Positions 16,532 through 25,577 are shown, numbered from the stretch's first letter. The stretch is 64,000 bases of DNA from Roseburia faecis (GCF_001406815.1 NZ_CVRR01000037.1:1-64000); one strand, 5' to 3'. Numbers and translations are program-made. The notes: a model not told the origin generated them from the sequence alone.

Positions 16532-16973
16532 CTGCTTCTCTCCTTTGATACTCCTTACTCCACCAAGCATTATATCCTCTGCCACCGGTAACTATATCAG
16601 AATCATTAAATCTGATTTTGGCATCATCCGGAATATCAAAAAGCGTTGGTCTTGACATATAAATCTTAATATTATCCATAGTAAAAATTATTTTAAGAAC
16701 ATTCGGTCCACATTCCTCAACATTTACCACCTTATCGGGGTGCTTCACAATATTAAGCAATGTCTTGCAGCCTGATGATAAATTTCGGATCGTACCTAAG
16801 CCATATTTTGTTTCTATATGCTTGTCTGGTGTCAGCTTCGCTTCATCCACTTGTTGAATCAAATCAATTTCTTTTTGTGACATATCTTCATTACCTGTAT
16901 TCAAGTTGAAGTACAAGTCATTGTAAAAAATCCAGTCTTTTGAATCTTTCCTCTCCGTATATATATCTATCAT
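16521..16973 (-). CDS. DUF4869-type protein
   Basis: A 150-residue protein starting MIDIYTERKDSKDW, with the DUF4869 pattern: an N-terminal strand followed by FYNDLYFNLNT, a helix (EIDLIQQVDEAK), the YGLGTIRNLSSGCKTLLNIV core, then CGPNVLKIIF and a Tyr/Arg-rich C-terminus (NDSDIVTGGRGYNAWW). ATG 16973 has AAGGAGAACAGTGTA upstream; residues further upstream are not conserved. It is the first gene of the three-gene set and follows the guaA-like repeat at 17178, so its block starts here. DUF4869 has no known function. Confidence 0.6.
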   Translation of the reverse strand: MIDIYTERKDSKDWIFYNDLYFNLNTGNEDMSQKEIDLIQQVDEAKLTPDKHIETKYGLGTIRNLSSGCKTLLNIVKHPDKVVNVEECGPNVLKIIFTMDNIKIYMSRPTLFDIPDDAKIRFNDSDIVTGGRGYNAWWSKEYQRREADDL

Positions 16974-17177
16974 TACACTGTTCTCCTTCTGCAATATATG
17001 TTTAGCATCTGATTTTCCATATCTTACTTGGATAAGGCTTTGAATCAAATTTTCATATAGATATATTCCAGTATACCACACATAAATAAACGGTCCCAGA
17101 AGATCTCTTAAAATATCCTGGAGCCTTCTTCATTTACTATTGAAAAATAAATCCTTCTATATTTTATTAAAAAAAAA

Positions 17178-17189
17178 TTATTCAAACTC
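17178..17189 (-). repeat. Copy 3 of guaA-3'-end-like (att-like) repeat
   Basis: TTATTCAAACTC is identical to the last 12 bases of guaA (20925-20936). On the minus strand GAGTTTGAATAA is preceded in the guaA reading register by AAAATTGAACCCAAAAAA. A weak hairpin with a following TTTATTT lies about 60-90 bases downstream. On the other side TGTTGTTTTATATC...TATACATC resembles the segment beside copy 2. The stretch 17190-17379 also holds a 40-codon minus-strand frame (EEYLESIQSKLRKLLFEEIA) without its own start, probably a remnant. Confidence 0.55.
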
Positions 17190-17379
17190 TTTTTTGGGTT
17201 CAATTTTTCACATAAATCTGCTGTGAATGTTGTTTTATATCACTGCTTTAATTATACATCTTTCTAGCATCTTCTAATGCAATTTCTTCAAACAACAATT
17301 TTCTTAATTTACTTTGAATACTCTCCAAATACTCCTCTTTTTCTTTCATAAATGTATCTCGTTCTGCCGACAATTTATT

Positions 17380-17862
17380 TTATAGTTTCATTTCCAATTC
17401 TAAGCAATTCCATTCTTCTCCCATTACAGTATACTTTTCTATTTCATCTTGAGATACATCCTCAAAACCTATTGCCTTATAGCAATAATAAGCTGATTCA
17501 TTATTCTCAAAAACACCTAATGAAACTTTATTAGCACCAAATATTTCTTTAGCATATTTTAAGCCTAATTTCAGCATATTTTTTCCATATCCCTGCCCAC
17601 GTTTTTTCGAATCAACAATTACAAAGCCAAACCGTAATTCCTCATAAAATTCATTCGGTCTTCTCATGGTAAAAAATCCCACTATCTCATTATCATCAAT
17701 AGCAGTAAATGCCATAAGATTACTTACCATATTGAACTGCTCCGCAGAAATTGGATATTCACCTAAAACTCCTGCTGTCCATTTATAAAAAGCATTCTCT
17801 CCCTTTATCCACGACATAATTATTTCTGCATCATTTTTATTGTATGGTCTTAATCTTAGCAT
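17380..17862 (-). CDS. GNAT-family N-acetyltransferase
   Basis: A 160-residue acetyl-CoA-dependent acetyltransferase. It starts MLRLRPYNKNDAEIIMSWI, typical of RimJ/RimL-like GNATs. The acetyl-CoA loop is KKRGQGYGKNML (R/Q-x-x-G-x-G/A) at about residues 88-99, followed by VFENNESAYYCYKAIGF. ATG 17862 lies two bases after the stop of the S66 peptidase gene, with GAGGTAATGTAAAT as its site, so the two are coupled. The substrate is unknown. Neighbouring MccF-like peptidase and MccE-like acetyltransferase functions are paired in microcin C immunity, which is one possible reading. Confidence 0.8.
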   Translation of the reverse strand: MLRLRPYNKNDAEIIMSWIKGENAFYKWTAGVLGEYPISAEQFNMVSNLMAFTAIDDNEIVGFFTMRRPNEFYEELRFGFVIVDSKKRGQGYGKNMLKLGLKYAKEIFGANKVSLGVFENNESAYYCYKAIGFEDVSQDEIEKYTVMGEEWNCLELEMKL

Positions 17863-17864
17863 AT

Positions 17865-18929
17865 TTACATTACCTCACATTTTATTATTTTCCTTTTCAT
17901 ATCCACTCTAGCCATAGCACCATACTGCAAAACGCATCTTGGAGTTGCATGTCCAAAATTCACATTGTAAACAATCGGTAAATCCGGATCATTTACTACC
18001 TTCACAAGAATATCCTTATATTCTTCGTAATATTCCTCATCCTGTGGCTTTCCAACCAGAACTCCGCTGACAACATCAAATACCCCCTTCTTTTTAATCA
18101 TAGCAACTTCTTTTTCAAACTGCTCTGGCACCGGTTTTTCTTCACAGGTTTCAATAAAAAGAATCTTCTCTTTCCATTCCGCTATATCAGGAAACAGTCC
18201 ATATTTTTCACATACTGCTTTTTCGTTTTCATATCTCGTTGTTGTCAAAATATCATATAAACTCTCTAAACACCCACCTAACAATCTACCCTCAAAGTAG
18301 TCTTTTCCTTGTAAAAGCTCAAATCCATGCTCTTCTTTATGTGAGATTCTCTCTGTCCCAACTGCCTCTTTTGAAAAATCAGTTCTTTTCTGATACCATA
18401 TTTCACTTGATGTAATCTCACGATATTCATTTCCTTCTATATAGCTTTCAAATGCCTTCTTACTATATGGCAGCATTTCATCAGAGATTTCTGCTAAGTC
18501 GCATATAAAATTAGGTCCATAATATGTAGATAGTCCCAGCTTATAAAACATCAAATGATTAATCGTAGTATCTGAAAAACCCGTGAACAATTTTGGACTC
18601 TTGTGAACTGCATCAATAAATTCCTCATCCTCTAGCAAATATGGCAAAAGTCTGTAAGTATCATCGCCGCCTATTGCACATATAATGCCAGCAATTGAAT
18701 CATCCATAAAAGCATCTTTTAAATCTTTTGCCCTTGCTTTGGGATTAGCCTTCAAATATTCAATTCCTTTTAGCGAATTTGGCATAAACGATGTTTCTAA
18801 ACCATATTCCCTTAATCTCTTAACACCGATTTCAATATTATGACTACAAAATGCTTCACCTAGCATTCCACTCGATAAACTCACTATTGCAACTTTATCA
18901 CCTTTTCTTAATTTCTTTGCATATTTCAT
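17865..18929 (-). CDS. S66-family peptidase (LD-carboxypeptidase/MccF-like)
   Basis: A 354-residue serine-type carboxypeptidase of family S66, which includes murein LD-carboxypeptidases and MccF, an enzyme cleaving toxic peptide-nucleotides. The nucleophile loop reads GGDDTYRLLPYL at residues 87-98, with Thr where many members have Ser. GFSDTT and the C-terminal NFGHATP motif carrying the catalytic His are present. No signal peptide is seen, so it acts in the cytoplasm, which favours the MccF-like detoxifying group over cell-wall recycling enzymes. ATG 18929 follows TAGGAGACCAGTT, ten bases after the Nudix-HAD gene. Confidence 0.8.
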   Translation of the reverse strand: MKYAKKLRKGDKVAIVSLSSGMLGEAFCSHNIEIGVKRLREYGLETSFMPNSLKGIEYLKANPKARAKDLKDAFMDDSIAGIICAIGGDDTYRLLPYLLEDEEFIDAVHKSPKLFTGFSDTTINHLMFYKLGLSTYYGPNFICDLAEISDEMLPYSKKAFESYIEGNEYREITSSEIWYQKRTDFSKEAVGTERISHKEEHGFELLQGKDYFEGRLLGGCLESLYDILTTTRYENEKAVCEKYGLFPDIAEWKEKILFIETCEEKPVPEQFEKEVAMIKKKGVFDVVSGVLVGKPQDEEYYEEYKDILVKVVNDPDLPIVYNVNFGHATPRCVLQYGAMARVDMKRKIIKCEVM

Positions 18930-18939
18930 AACTGGTCTC

Positions 18940-19986
18940 CTATAAAAAATTCAAAATATCAGATAGATTATTAACTTCAATATCAGCTTTTTCACTCTCA
19001 TCTGTTATATTCCACAAACTTCCTAATCCCTGTTTTACCCATATAGTTTTCATACCCAACTGTTTTGCGGGTACAATATCATTATCAATACGGTCACCAA
19101 TCATGACTGCATTCTCTGGCTTACAACAGCTTCTTTCCAATGCAATTTCAAATATGCGCCTATCAGGTTTTGAAACGCCTTCTTCTGCTGATGCGATAAT
19201 CAAATCAATATATTTTCGTACTCCAAGATTTTCTAATCTCTCAGAAGTTCCTAATGATTGGTTTGCAATTACACCAATTTTATAAATTCTACTTAACTTT
19301 TTCAAACAATCTTTAGTATCTGTATACAGCCTCTCGTATTGCGATTCCCATTTAGGTAATTTCACCCCCAATTGCCTTGCTACCTCTAAATCTCCTTTTT
19401 TGTTTTCTTTATAAAACGACATGGCATATTTATTAATTTGCTCGTAAGTTAAACCTGATAAATCCGCTATCCTTTTCATCCTGTCTTCATAAACTTTGCT
19501 TTCATCAACCAACGTCGAGCCAACATCAAAAAACAGCCATTTTATTTCTTCCTTCTTGGGCAGAAATCCTCTTTTCCTTGCTTCTTCCAGCAGTTTGGGT
19601 TGAATTTCCGGATAAGTCCAATTAATCGGTAGTTCATCCATAATTGCTATTTTTTCAATTTCACTGTGAAGCTCTTTTTCAAATGTATATATATCTGAGA
19701 AGAATAATTTTCCAAAAGTCTCCATTCCATCGAAATTATCTGGTGCAGTCACAGAATATATACAAATTGGAGTAATATCAAAAGTTATTGCTCCTGTTTC
19801 TTCATATAGTTCTCGTTTGGCTGTTTCAAGAATATCCTCACCATCTTCTCTATGCCCTCCCGGCACTTCATATGTATCTCTTTCTTTATGCTTGCAAAAT
19901 ACCCACTTGCCGTTACTCTGTGAGATAATTACTGCAAATTTCAATAGTTCGTCATTAACTGTATCATAAAATCTTACTTCCACCAT
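18940..19986 (-). CDS. Nudix hydrolase-HAD hydrolase fusion
   Basis: A 348-residue two-domain protein. Residues 1-150 are a Nudix hydrolase with a complete Nudix box (GHREDGEDILETAK then RELYEETG). Residues about 185-348 are a HAD phosphatase with motif I FFDVGSTLV, motif II VIANQS, SKPDRRIFE with the catalytic Lys, and the acidic pair MIGDRIDNDI. A Nudix enzyme would split a nucleoside diphosphate derivative and the HAD domain could remove the remaining phosphate. It lies between another HAD gene and the S66 peptidase, all on one strand within 3.5 kb. ATG 19986 follows GGAGAGGAAAT. Confidence 0.85.
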   Translation of the reverse strand: MVEVRFYDTVNDELLKFAVIISQSNGKWVFCKHKERDTYEVPGGHREDGEDILETAKRELYEETGAITFDITPICIYSVTAPDNFDGMETFGKLFFSDIYTFEKELHSEIEKIAIMDELPINWTYPEIQPKLLEEARKRGFLPKKEEIKWLFFDVGSTLVDESKVYEDRMKRIADLSGLTYEQINKYAMSFYKENKKGDLEVARQLGVKLPKWESQYERLYTDTKDCLKKLSRIYKIGVIANQSLGTSERLENLGVRKYIDLIIASAEEGVSKPDRRIFEIALERSCCKPENAVMIGDRIDNDIVPAKQLGMKTIWVKQGLGSLWNITDESEKADIEVNNLSDILNFL

Positions 19987-20007
19987 ATTTCCTCTCCATG
20001 TACATAT

Positions 20008-20784
20008 CTATAATATTTCATTCTCAATAAAATCCGCAATTCCCTCTTCATCATTTGAACCAATTACAATATCCGCTCTCTCTTTTACCTCATCAATCGC
20101 ATTCCCCATTGCAACACCTGTTCCACATAATTCAAGCATTCCGATATCTGCATAATCATCTCCAAATGCAATAATTGAATCTGTACTAAATCCACATACT
20201 TCCGTAATCTTCATAATTGCGTTTTCTTTCGTCACATTCTTTTTTGTAAACTTGTACCAAAATCCATCAGAGAAACGAATACAATCACAATCAGAGAGAC
20301 TTCGAGCTAGCTTATCTGCCTTATCTTGATTAAATATCTCAACACACATTTTTAATGAACATTCGTTAAAATCTGAAAAATCTGTATAAATACTATCTCC
20401 CCAACTCTTATCTAACTTCTTAGGATCTATTTTATAATTCCAATAATGTGCATCTATTGTATCTATCGTAATTTCGCAATCATTTCCACAAATATTTCTT
20501 GCCATGTCAATCATCACATTAGTTTCTTCTTCGGAAAATTCTGCCCTATAAATATATTCTGTTTTGTATTTTACTAATGCCCCTCCACTCGATATTAAAA
20601 TATCGGGCATCAATTCATTTAAAAATACCAAAGAGTTTTGCTCACTTCTGGAGGTAGAAACACCTATCAATATATCATTTTCCCTGCATTTTTTTAGAGC
20701 TGATAACGTTCTAGTTGATATTGTTTTGTCACTCTGTAATAAAGTTCCGTCTAAATCAAGTAAAAGAAGTTTGCATTTCTTCAT
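20008..20784 (-). CDS. Cof-type HAD hydrolase
   Basis: A 258-residue HAD-superfamily phosphatase of the Cof/subclass IIB type. Motif I is LLLDLDGTLL at residues 6-15, motif II GVSTSRS, and the cap domain lies in the middle. Lys in the KENAI segment and the acidic motif GDDYADIGML are near the C-terminus. Such enzymes dephosphorylate sugar phosphates or cofactors; the substrate here is unknown. It is the first gene of the four-gene set next to guaA. Between it and the guaA terminator are about 90 bases with a short unannotated minus-strand frame. Confidence 0.85.
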   Translation of the reverse strand: MKKCKLLLLDLDGTLLQSDKTISTRTLSALKKCRENDILIGVSTSRSEQNSLVFLNELMPDILISSGGALVKYKTEYIYRAEFSEEETNVMIDMARNICGNDCEITIDTIDAHYWNYKIDPKKLDKSWGDSIYTDFSDFNECSLKMCVEIFNQDKADKLARSLSDCDCIRFSDGFWYKFTKKNVTKENAIMKITEVCGFSTDSIIAFGDDYADIGMLELCGTGVAMGNAIDEVKERADIVIGSNDEEGIADFIENEIL

Positions 20785-20876
20785 ATCATTTTTTCCTTTT
20801 CATTCATCTCAATAATTACATTTGCATCAATTACTCTCCCCACAAATAGAGCCAAACTAGAGCCATTTGATAAAAC

Positions 20877-20917
20877 AAATGCCGGAAGCCCGCATAAATT
20901 ACAGGCTTTCGGCATTT
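20877..20917 (-). terminator. guaA terminator
   Basis: AAATGCCGGAAGCC (20877-20890) pairs with GGCTTTCGGCATTT (20904-20917) with one mismatch. On the minus strand TTTGTTTT follows. It starts eight bases after the guaA stop codon. Confidence 0.75.
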
Positions 20918-20924
20918 CAATCCG

Positions 20925-20936
20925 TTATTCAAACTC
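20925..20936 (-). repeat. guaA 3' end, original copy of the att-like repeat
   Basis: The last three codons and stop of guaA (GAG TTT GAA TAA on the minus strand). These 12 bases recur exactly at 17178 and with one or two changes at 12639 and 8163. The guaA 3' end is known as an insertion site for genomic islands in several bacteria, which makes it the likely original target. Confidence 0.6.
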
Positions 20937-22514
20937 AATCGTCCCAGGCGGCTTACTGGTAATATCATAGAAGCAGCGGTTTACCCCCTTCACTTCATTG
21001 ATAATCCTGCTCATAACCTTCTGTAACACCTCGAACGGTATATTGGCAGCTTCCGCTGTCATGAAATCAACCGTATTGACCGCACGCAGTGCAACCGCGT
21101 AGTCATACGTTCTCTCATCGCCCATGACACCCACGCTTCGCATATTGGTGAGCGCGGCGAAATACTGGTTTGGCATCCACTCCGGTGCCTCTCCATGCTC
21201 TTTGCGGTATTCCTCTACCGCGGCATCCACTTCCTCACGGTAAATGTAATCGGCATCCTGCACGATACGAACCTTCTCTGCAGTTACCTCACCGATAATA
21301 CGGATACCAAGTCCCGGTCCCGGGAATGGCTGACGGAAGACAAGTTTCTCAGGGATGCCAAGCTCCAGACCCGCTTTGCGGACTTCATCTTTGAAGAGGT
21401 TGCGCAGCGGCTCGATGATTTCCTTGAAATCCACATAATCCGGGAGACCGCCGACGTTGTGGTGGGACTTGATCACTGCGGATTCTCCGCCAAGTCCGGA
21501 CTCTACCACATCCGGGTAGATGGTTCCCTGTGCCAGGAAATCCACGGCTCCGATCTTCTTTGCCTCTTCCTCGAAGACACGGATGAATTCCTCTCCGATA
21601 ATTTTACGTTTTTTCTCCGGTTCTGTCACACCGGCAAGTTTTCCATAATAACGCTCCTGCGCGTTGACACGGATAAAGTTCAGGTCAAACTGTCCGTTCG
21701 GTCCGAAGACCTCCTCAACCTCGTCTCCTTCGTTCTTTCGGAGCAGACCGTGATCGACGAATACGCAAGTAAGCTGTTTTCCGATTGCACGGGAAAGAAG
21801 TCCTGCTGCAACAGAAGAATCCACACCTCCGGATAATGCAAGGAGAACCTTTCCATCACCGACTTTTTCACGGATCTCTTTGATTGTATGCTCCACGAAA
21901 GAATCCATGCGCCAGGTGCCGGCACATCCACAGATATTTCTTACAAAGTTGTGAAGCATCCTGCTTCCCTCTACGGTATGCAGTACTTCCGGATGGAACT
22001 GGATTGCATAAAGTTTTTTCTCCGGGTTTTCATCTGTCGCTACCGGACAGTCAGCAGTATGTGCTACCACCTGAAATCCCGGTGCCGGCTTGGAAATATA
22101 ATCAAAATGACTCATCCAGCAGATGGTAGATCCTTCTGCCGAATCCGTTGCCACTCCCTCAAAAAGCGGAGAAGACTTGTCCACGAACACTTCCGTTTTT
22201 CCGTACTCACGTACCGGTGCCTTTTCTACTTTTCCACCGAGGATATGATTCATCAACTGCGCACCATAGCACAGACCGAGAACCGGGATGCCAAGTTCAA
22301 ATAATTCTTTCGTGTATGTCGGGGAATCTGCCTCATAGCAGCTGTTCGGGCCGCCGGTGAGGATAATTCCCTTTGGATTCATTGCCTTGATCTGTTCGAT
22401 GTCGGTACGGTAAGAATAAATCTCACAGTACACATTGCACTCGCGGACGCGGCGTGCAACCAGCTGATTGTACTGACCACCGAAGTCAATGACGATGACT
22501 TTCTCCTGATCCAT
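20925..22514 (-). CDS. guaA: GMP synthase (glutamine-hydrolysing)
   Basis: A 529-residue GuaA, converting XMP to GMP with glutamine as nitrogen source. The class I glutamine amidotransferase domain comes first, with the nucleophile in GLCYGAQLM and the His-Glu pair in FHPEV. The ATP pyrophosphatase domain has the P-loop [10 protein letters not shown]. The dimerisation domain ends [10 protein letters not shown]. Length is normal. ATG 22514 follows AACAGGAGGAAACACAAT. The gene appears intact although the repeats beyond its 3' end suggest repeated insertion there, as expected if each insertion restores the last codons. Confidence 0.97.
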   Translation of the reverse strand: MDQEKVIVIDFGGQYNQLVARRVRECNVYCEIYSYRTDIEQIKAMNPKGIILTGGPNSCYEADSPTYTKELFELGIPVLGLCYGAQLMNHILGGKVEKAPVREYGKTEVFVDKSSPLFEGVATDSAEGSTICWMSHFDYISKPAPGFQVVAHTADCPVATDENPEKKLYAIQFHPEVLHTVEGSRMLHNFVRNICGCAGTWRMDSFVEHTIKEIREKVGDGKVLLALSGGVDSSVAAGLLSRAIGKQLTCVFVDHGLLRKNEGDEVEEVFGPNGQFDLNFIRVNAQERYYGKLAGVTEPEKKRKIIGEEFIRVFEEEAKKIGAVDFLAQGTIYPDVVESGLGGESAVIKSHHNVGGLPDYVDFKEIIEPLRNLFKDEVRKAGLELGIPEKLVFRQPFPGPGLGIRIIGEVTAEKVRIVQDADYIYREEVDAAVEEYRKEHGEAPEWMPNQYFAALTNMRSVGVMGDERTYDYAVALRAVNTVDFMTAEAANIPFEVLQKVMSRIINEVKGVNRCFYDITSKPPGTIEFE

Positions 22515-22593
22515 ATTGTGTTTCCTCCTGTTTTCTAAAATGCATTTTTGCATTTATGTGGTGCATTTTTCAAAAGTACACCATTTTTCTACC

Positions 22594-22622
22594 ATTATAA
22601 TAAAGCCCCTGTGATTTTACAA
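22594..22622 (-). promoter_or_regulatory. guaA promoter
   Basis: On the minus strand TTGTAA (22617-22622) and TATAAT (22594-22599) are separated by exactly 17 bases. Transcription would begin near 22587, leaving a leader of about 70 bases. No purine riboswitch core is visible in that leader. Confidence 0.7.
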
Positions 22623-22631
22623 GTCACAACC

Positions 22632-23537
22632 TCACGTTTTCTCGTAAAATGCAATCACATCCGCGTAAACTTTTTCATTTTCTTTCTCATTCAGTATTTC
22701 ATGGCGCATATGCGGATAGGTAATTGTGGAAATATTGGAAAAACCTGCCTGTTTCAGCGTGTCCACACTGTCTTTGGCACCTTTTTCATACCCGGTGCAC
22801 GGATCTTCGCTACCGCGGATCATCAGAATCGGTAATGCCTCATTTACGTCCCGGTAATTTGACACCTGATGCATGGCTGTAGTCAGCATATACAGATCGT
22901 GAAAAGCGGAGACGCTGAATCCATGCCCACAATACGGATCTTTCAGATATGCCTGTACCACCTGCTCATCGGAACAGATCCAGTCCGCTTCGGTTTTTGC
23001 ATGTTTTACCTGCTTATTAAAATTTCCCACTGACAGTTGCTGCACCAGCTTGGAATGATACATCGGTCCACGCGCCCTTGTGAGCAAATTCGTCAGGAAA
23101 AACCCTATGCGGATAATCTGTGTTCCCGGATAATTCGGGAATCCGCTCAGTACCACCTTTGCGTAACTGTGTGACTGGGTACAAAGCAGATTCCTTGCAA
23201 TGATGGTTCCCATGGAATGTGCAAAAATCATCACCTTTTCCGTTTGAAACCGCTCCCTGATATATGCCGTGATCTGTACCTGATCCGACAACAGATAACG
23301 GTCACCGTCTTTTTCTTTAAAGAACCCCAGCTTTGGAGCATGTTCCCCATGCCCCCGCATGTCCGATGTCACCACCGTAAATCCCGCCTGCCACAGCTGT
23401 TCAGCGAAAGCCTCATAACGCTCCTTATGTTCCTCCATCCCATGAATGATCTGAATGTATCCCCGCGGATGCTCACGTTCAAATACCGCCAGACTCAGCG
23501 CGTAACCGTCGGACGCTTTCAATACTATATTTTCCAT
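22632..23537 (-). CDS. Alpha/beta hydrolase (lysophospholipase/monoglyceride lipase-like)
   Basis: A 301-residue serine hydrolase of the Hydrolase_4 type. HGMEEHKERY is the oxyanion-region motif, AHSMGT carries the nucleophile at about residue 108, GSEDPCTGY holds the acid and PHMRHE the base. No signal peptide is present. Family members cleave acylglycerols or lysophospholipids; the actual substrate is not shown. It stands alone between thiM and guaA, with 26 bases between it and thiM. Confidence 0.85.
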   Translation of the reverse strand: MENIVLKASDGYALSLAVFEREHPRGYIQIIHGMEEHKERYEAFAEQLWQAGFTVVTSDMRGHGEHAPKLGFFKEKDGDRYLLSDQVQITAYIRERFQTEKVMIFAHSMGTIIARNLLCTQSHSYAKVVLSGFPNYPGTQIIRIGFFLTNLLTRARGPMYHSKLVQQLSVGNFNKQVKHAKTEADWICSDEQVVQAYLKDPYCGHGFSVSAFHDLYMLTTAMHQVSNYRDVNEALPILMIRGSEDPCTGYEKGAKDSVDTLKQAGFSNISTITYPHMRHEILNEKENEKVYADVIAFYEKT

Positions 23538-23563
23538 TTATATCCACTTCTCCGTTCGTACTT

Positions 23564-24391
23564 TTAAAACCAGTCCACATCTGTTCCATGTTCCAACTGT
23601 TCCGGTGTCATCAAAGACACGGCATCAATAAACCAGTTGCGAAACGTCATCGTCCCTCTCTTTTGCGCGGTCATTTCTTTCGCCGCAAGTTCTCCTGCAA
23701 TGCCAGTAAACGCACAGCATGCCACTACACTCTCCACCGAATTTTCCGCACTTAAAAAAGCACCAAGCATCACGGTGGACATACAGCCGCTTCCCGTAAT
23801 CCTTGCCATCATCGGGCTTCCATTATGACACCGGTAGACGCAGCTTCCATCCGTGATCAGATCAGTTTCTCCGGATGCGACAAGAATCATCTGATTTTCC
23901 TTTGCATACTGCTTCATCAGCTCCGGCAAATCCGTTTCTTCTGCTTCCGCCAGCGCATCCTCGGCTGCATCCACCCCAGTAACCGTTCCACAGTTGTGCA
24001 GCAATGCCTGTATTTCCGAATAATTTCCCCGGATACAGGTCGGATGGATTATTTTCATCAACTCCAGACATTTTTCACGCCGATAGGAAGACCCCGACAC
24101 CCCGACCGGATCAATCACGATCGGATGTCCCAGCGCATGCGCCCGCTTTCCGGCAGTCTTCATCGCCTCATAATCCGAGATGGCCCCGAAATTACAGATC
24201 AGTGCCGCTGTACCTGCCGTGATCTCTTCCACCTCACAGGGATGGTGTGCCATCGTCGGTGACGCACCTGCCGCCAGAAGGATATTCGCACAATCGTTGA
24301 CCGTCACGGCATTTGTGATACAGTGGATAATCGGACGTTTCTGTTGTATTTTCTCATAAATTTCCACCACTTTTTCCCCGGAAAATTTCAT
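23564..24391 (-). CDS. thiM: Hydroxyethylthiazole kinase
   Basis: A 275-residue ThiM, phosphorylating the thiazole moiety of thiamine for salvage. Diagnostic stretches are HCITNAVTVNDCANILLAAG, ICNFGAISDYEAM and DPVGVSGSSYR, with the catalytic loop ARITGSGCM. ATG 24391 overlaps the thiW stop (TGATG), so the two are translationally coupled. The genes thiE, thiW and thiM run in that order, a thiazole uptake and salvage operon. Confidence 0.95.
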   Translation of the reverse strand: MKFSGEKVVEIYEKIQQKRPIIHCITNAVTVNDCANILLAAGASPTMAHHPCEVEEITAGTAALICNFGAISDYEAMKTAGKRAHALGHPIVIDPVGVSGSSYRREKCLELMKIIHPTCIRGNYSEIQALLHNCGTVTGVDAAEDALAEAEETDLPELMKQYAKENQMILVASGETDLITDGSCVYRCHNGSPMMARITGSGCMSTVMLGAFLSAENSVESVVACCAFTGIAGELAAKEMTAQKRGTMTFRNWFIDAVSLMTPEQLEHGTDVDWF

Positions 24392-24909
24392 CACAGTTTC
24401 TCCCGTCTTTGTATTTCACCGTCCAGAATTCCTGCCTTTTTCATTGGAATGGTCACGATAATTGCAATGATCGTACCACCACAGGTACTGATCAAAAACG
24501 GCACTACAAATGTAAACAATGCCGCTGCTTTATTCCCCATAATCAGATACGCAATCGGATAAGAAAGCATTCCGCCGATGATACCGGTTCCAAACACTTC
24601 TCCCACATATGCAAACGGAAGCTTTTTCCCATACTGGTAAAGTAGTCCTGCAAGCAGTGCACCACACATACTTCCCGGAAATGCCAGTGGGCTGCCAAGC
24701 CCTGTCAGATTACGGATCAATGCCGCCATAAAAGCCTGTGCCAGCCCCCACCATGGTCCGACCGTTACCGCGCACAGTACATTCACCAGATGCTGTACCG
24801 GCGCACATTTTGAGCCCAATACCGGGAAAGAAAACATACTCCCGACCACAGCCACCGCCGTGAAAAGTGCCGTCAATGTCAATTTTTTTATCTGCAGATG
24901 ATTCTTCAT
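24391..24909 (-). CDS. thiW: ECF transporter S component for thiazole, ThiW
   Basis: A 172-residue integral membrane protein with about five hydrophobic segments and the ThiW signature PVLGSKCAPVQHLVNVL and LIRNLTGLGSPLAFPGSM. It is the substrate-binding part of an energy-coupling-factor transporter and needs the shared EcfA/A'/T module encoded elsewhere. Its place between thiE and thiM supports uptake of hydroxyethylthiazole. ATG 24909 follows GAGGAGTAAAAAAGTAAA. No TPP riboswitch is visible before it or before thiE. Confidence 0.9.
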   Translation of the reverse strand: MKNHLQIKKLTLTALFTAVAVVGSMFSFPVLGSKCAPVQHLVNVLCAVTVGPWWGLAQAFMAALIRNLTGLGSPLAFPGSMCGALLAGLLYQYGKKLPFAYVGEVFGTGIIGGMLSYPIAYLIMGNKAAALFTFVVPFLISTCGGTIIAIIVTIPMKKAGILDGEIQRREKL

Positions 24910-24938
24910 TTTACTTTTTTACTCCTCTTTTGTTTCCT

Positions 24939-25577
24939 TTATATGATCTGTTCTACAAGTTCTCCAAGATGCCGGGTGCCTGTCTCAATATCCTCGCAGG
25001 CAAAAATGCCGCTGACAACTGCGACACCCGCGATGCCTCTGCCTTTTAACTGCAAAACATTCTCTGCCGTGATTCCCCCGATTGCCACAACCGGAATTTT
25101 CACGCTGTGGCAGATTTCTTCCAGCAGCTCGTGCTTCATCGGAATGGCATCCTTTTTGGTTGTAGAGCCAAACACAGCACCACTTCCCAGATAATCAGCG
25201 CCTCCCGCTTCTGCGGCTTTCGCCTGTTCCACGGTTTTTGCCGTCACACCAATGATTTTATCCGGTCCGAGAATCTCACGCGCGTGCGCCAGTTCCATAT
25301 CGGACTGTCCGATATGAACCCCGTCCGCGCCGACTTTTGCCGCCAGTTCCACATCATCATCCAGAATGAGTTTCACCCCGTAACGATGGCAAAGTTCCAG
25401 CAATTCTTCTGCCTCCTTCTGCACATCCGCTTCCGGAAGTTCCTTCTCACGCAGCTGTACCAGAGTGGCGCCACCTTCCAGTGCTTTCTCTACCTGCTCA
25501 TATAATGTTTCATTGCCCAGCCAGGTGCGGTCGGTCACCGCATAAAGGCGGAGCTGTTCTTTTTTCATATTATTCAC
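24939..25577 (-). CDS. thiE: Thiamine-phosphate synthase
   Basis: A 212-residue ThiE joining HMP-diphosphate and thiazole phosphate. Motifs include LVQLREKEL, LILDDDVELA, DGVHIGQSD, DYLGSGAVFGSTTK and PVVAIGGI, in the usual order of the TIM barrel. I place the start at GTG 25577, which has GGAGG eight bases upstream; the next ATG (25568) is too far from that site and the ATG at 25595 has none. It is the first gene of the thiE-thiW-thiM operon. Confidence 0.9.
   Translation of the reverse strand: MNNMKKEQLRLYAVTDRTWLGNETLYEQVEKALEGGATLVQLREKELPEADVQKEAEELLELCHRYGVKLILDDDVELAAKVGADGVHIGQSDMELAHAREILGPDKIIGVTAKTVEQAKAAEAGGADYLGSGAVFGSTTKKDAIPMKHELLEEICHSVKIPVVAIGGITAENVLQLKGRGIAGVAVVSGIFACEDIETGTRHLGELVEQII

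Noticed and set aside
21195-21836. Plus-strand 213-residue ORF opposite guaA
   Set aside because: It is a shadow of the guaA coding strand without a start site or homology; similar shadows opposite copA and the GTPase gene were also dropped.
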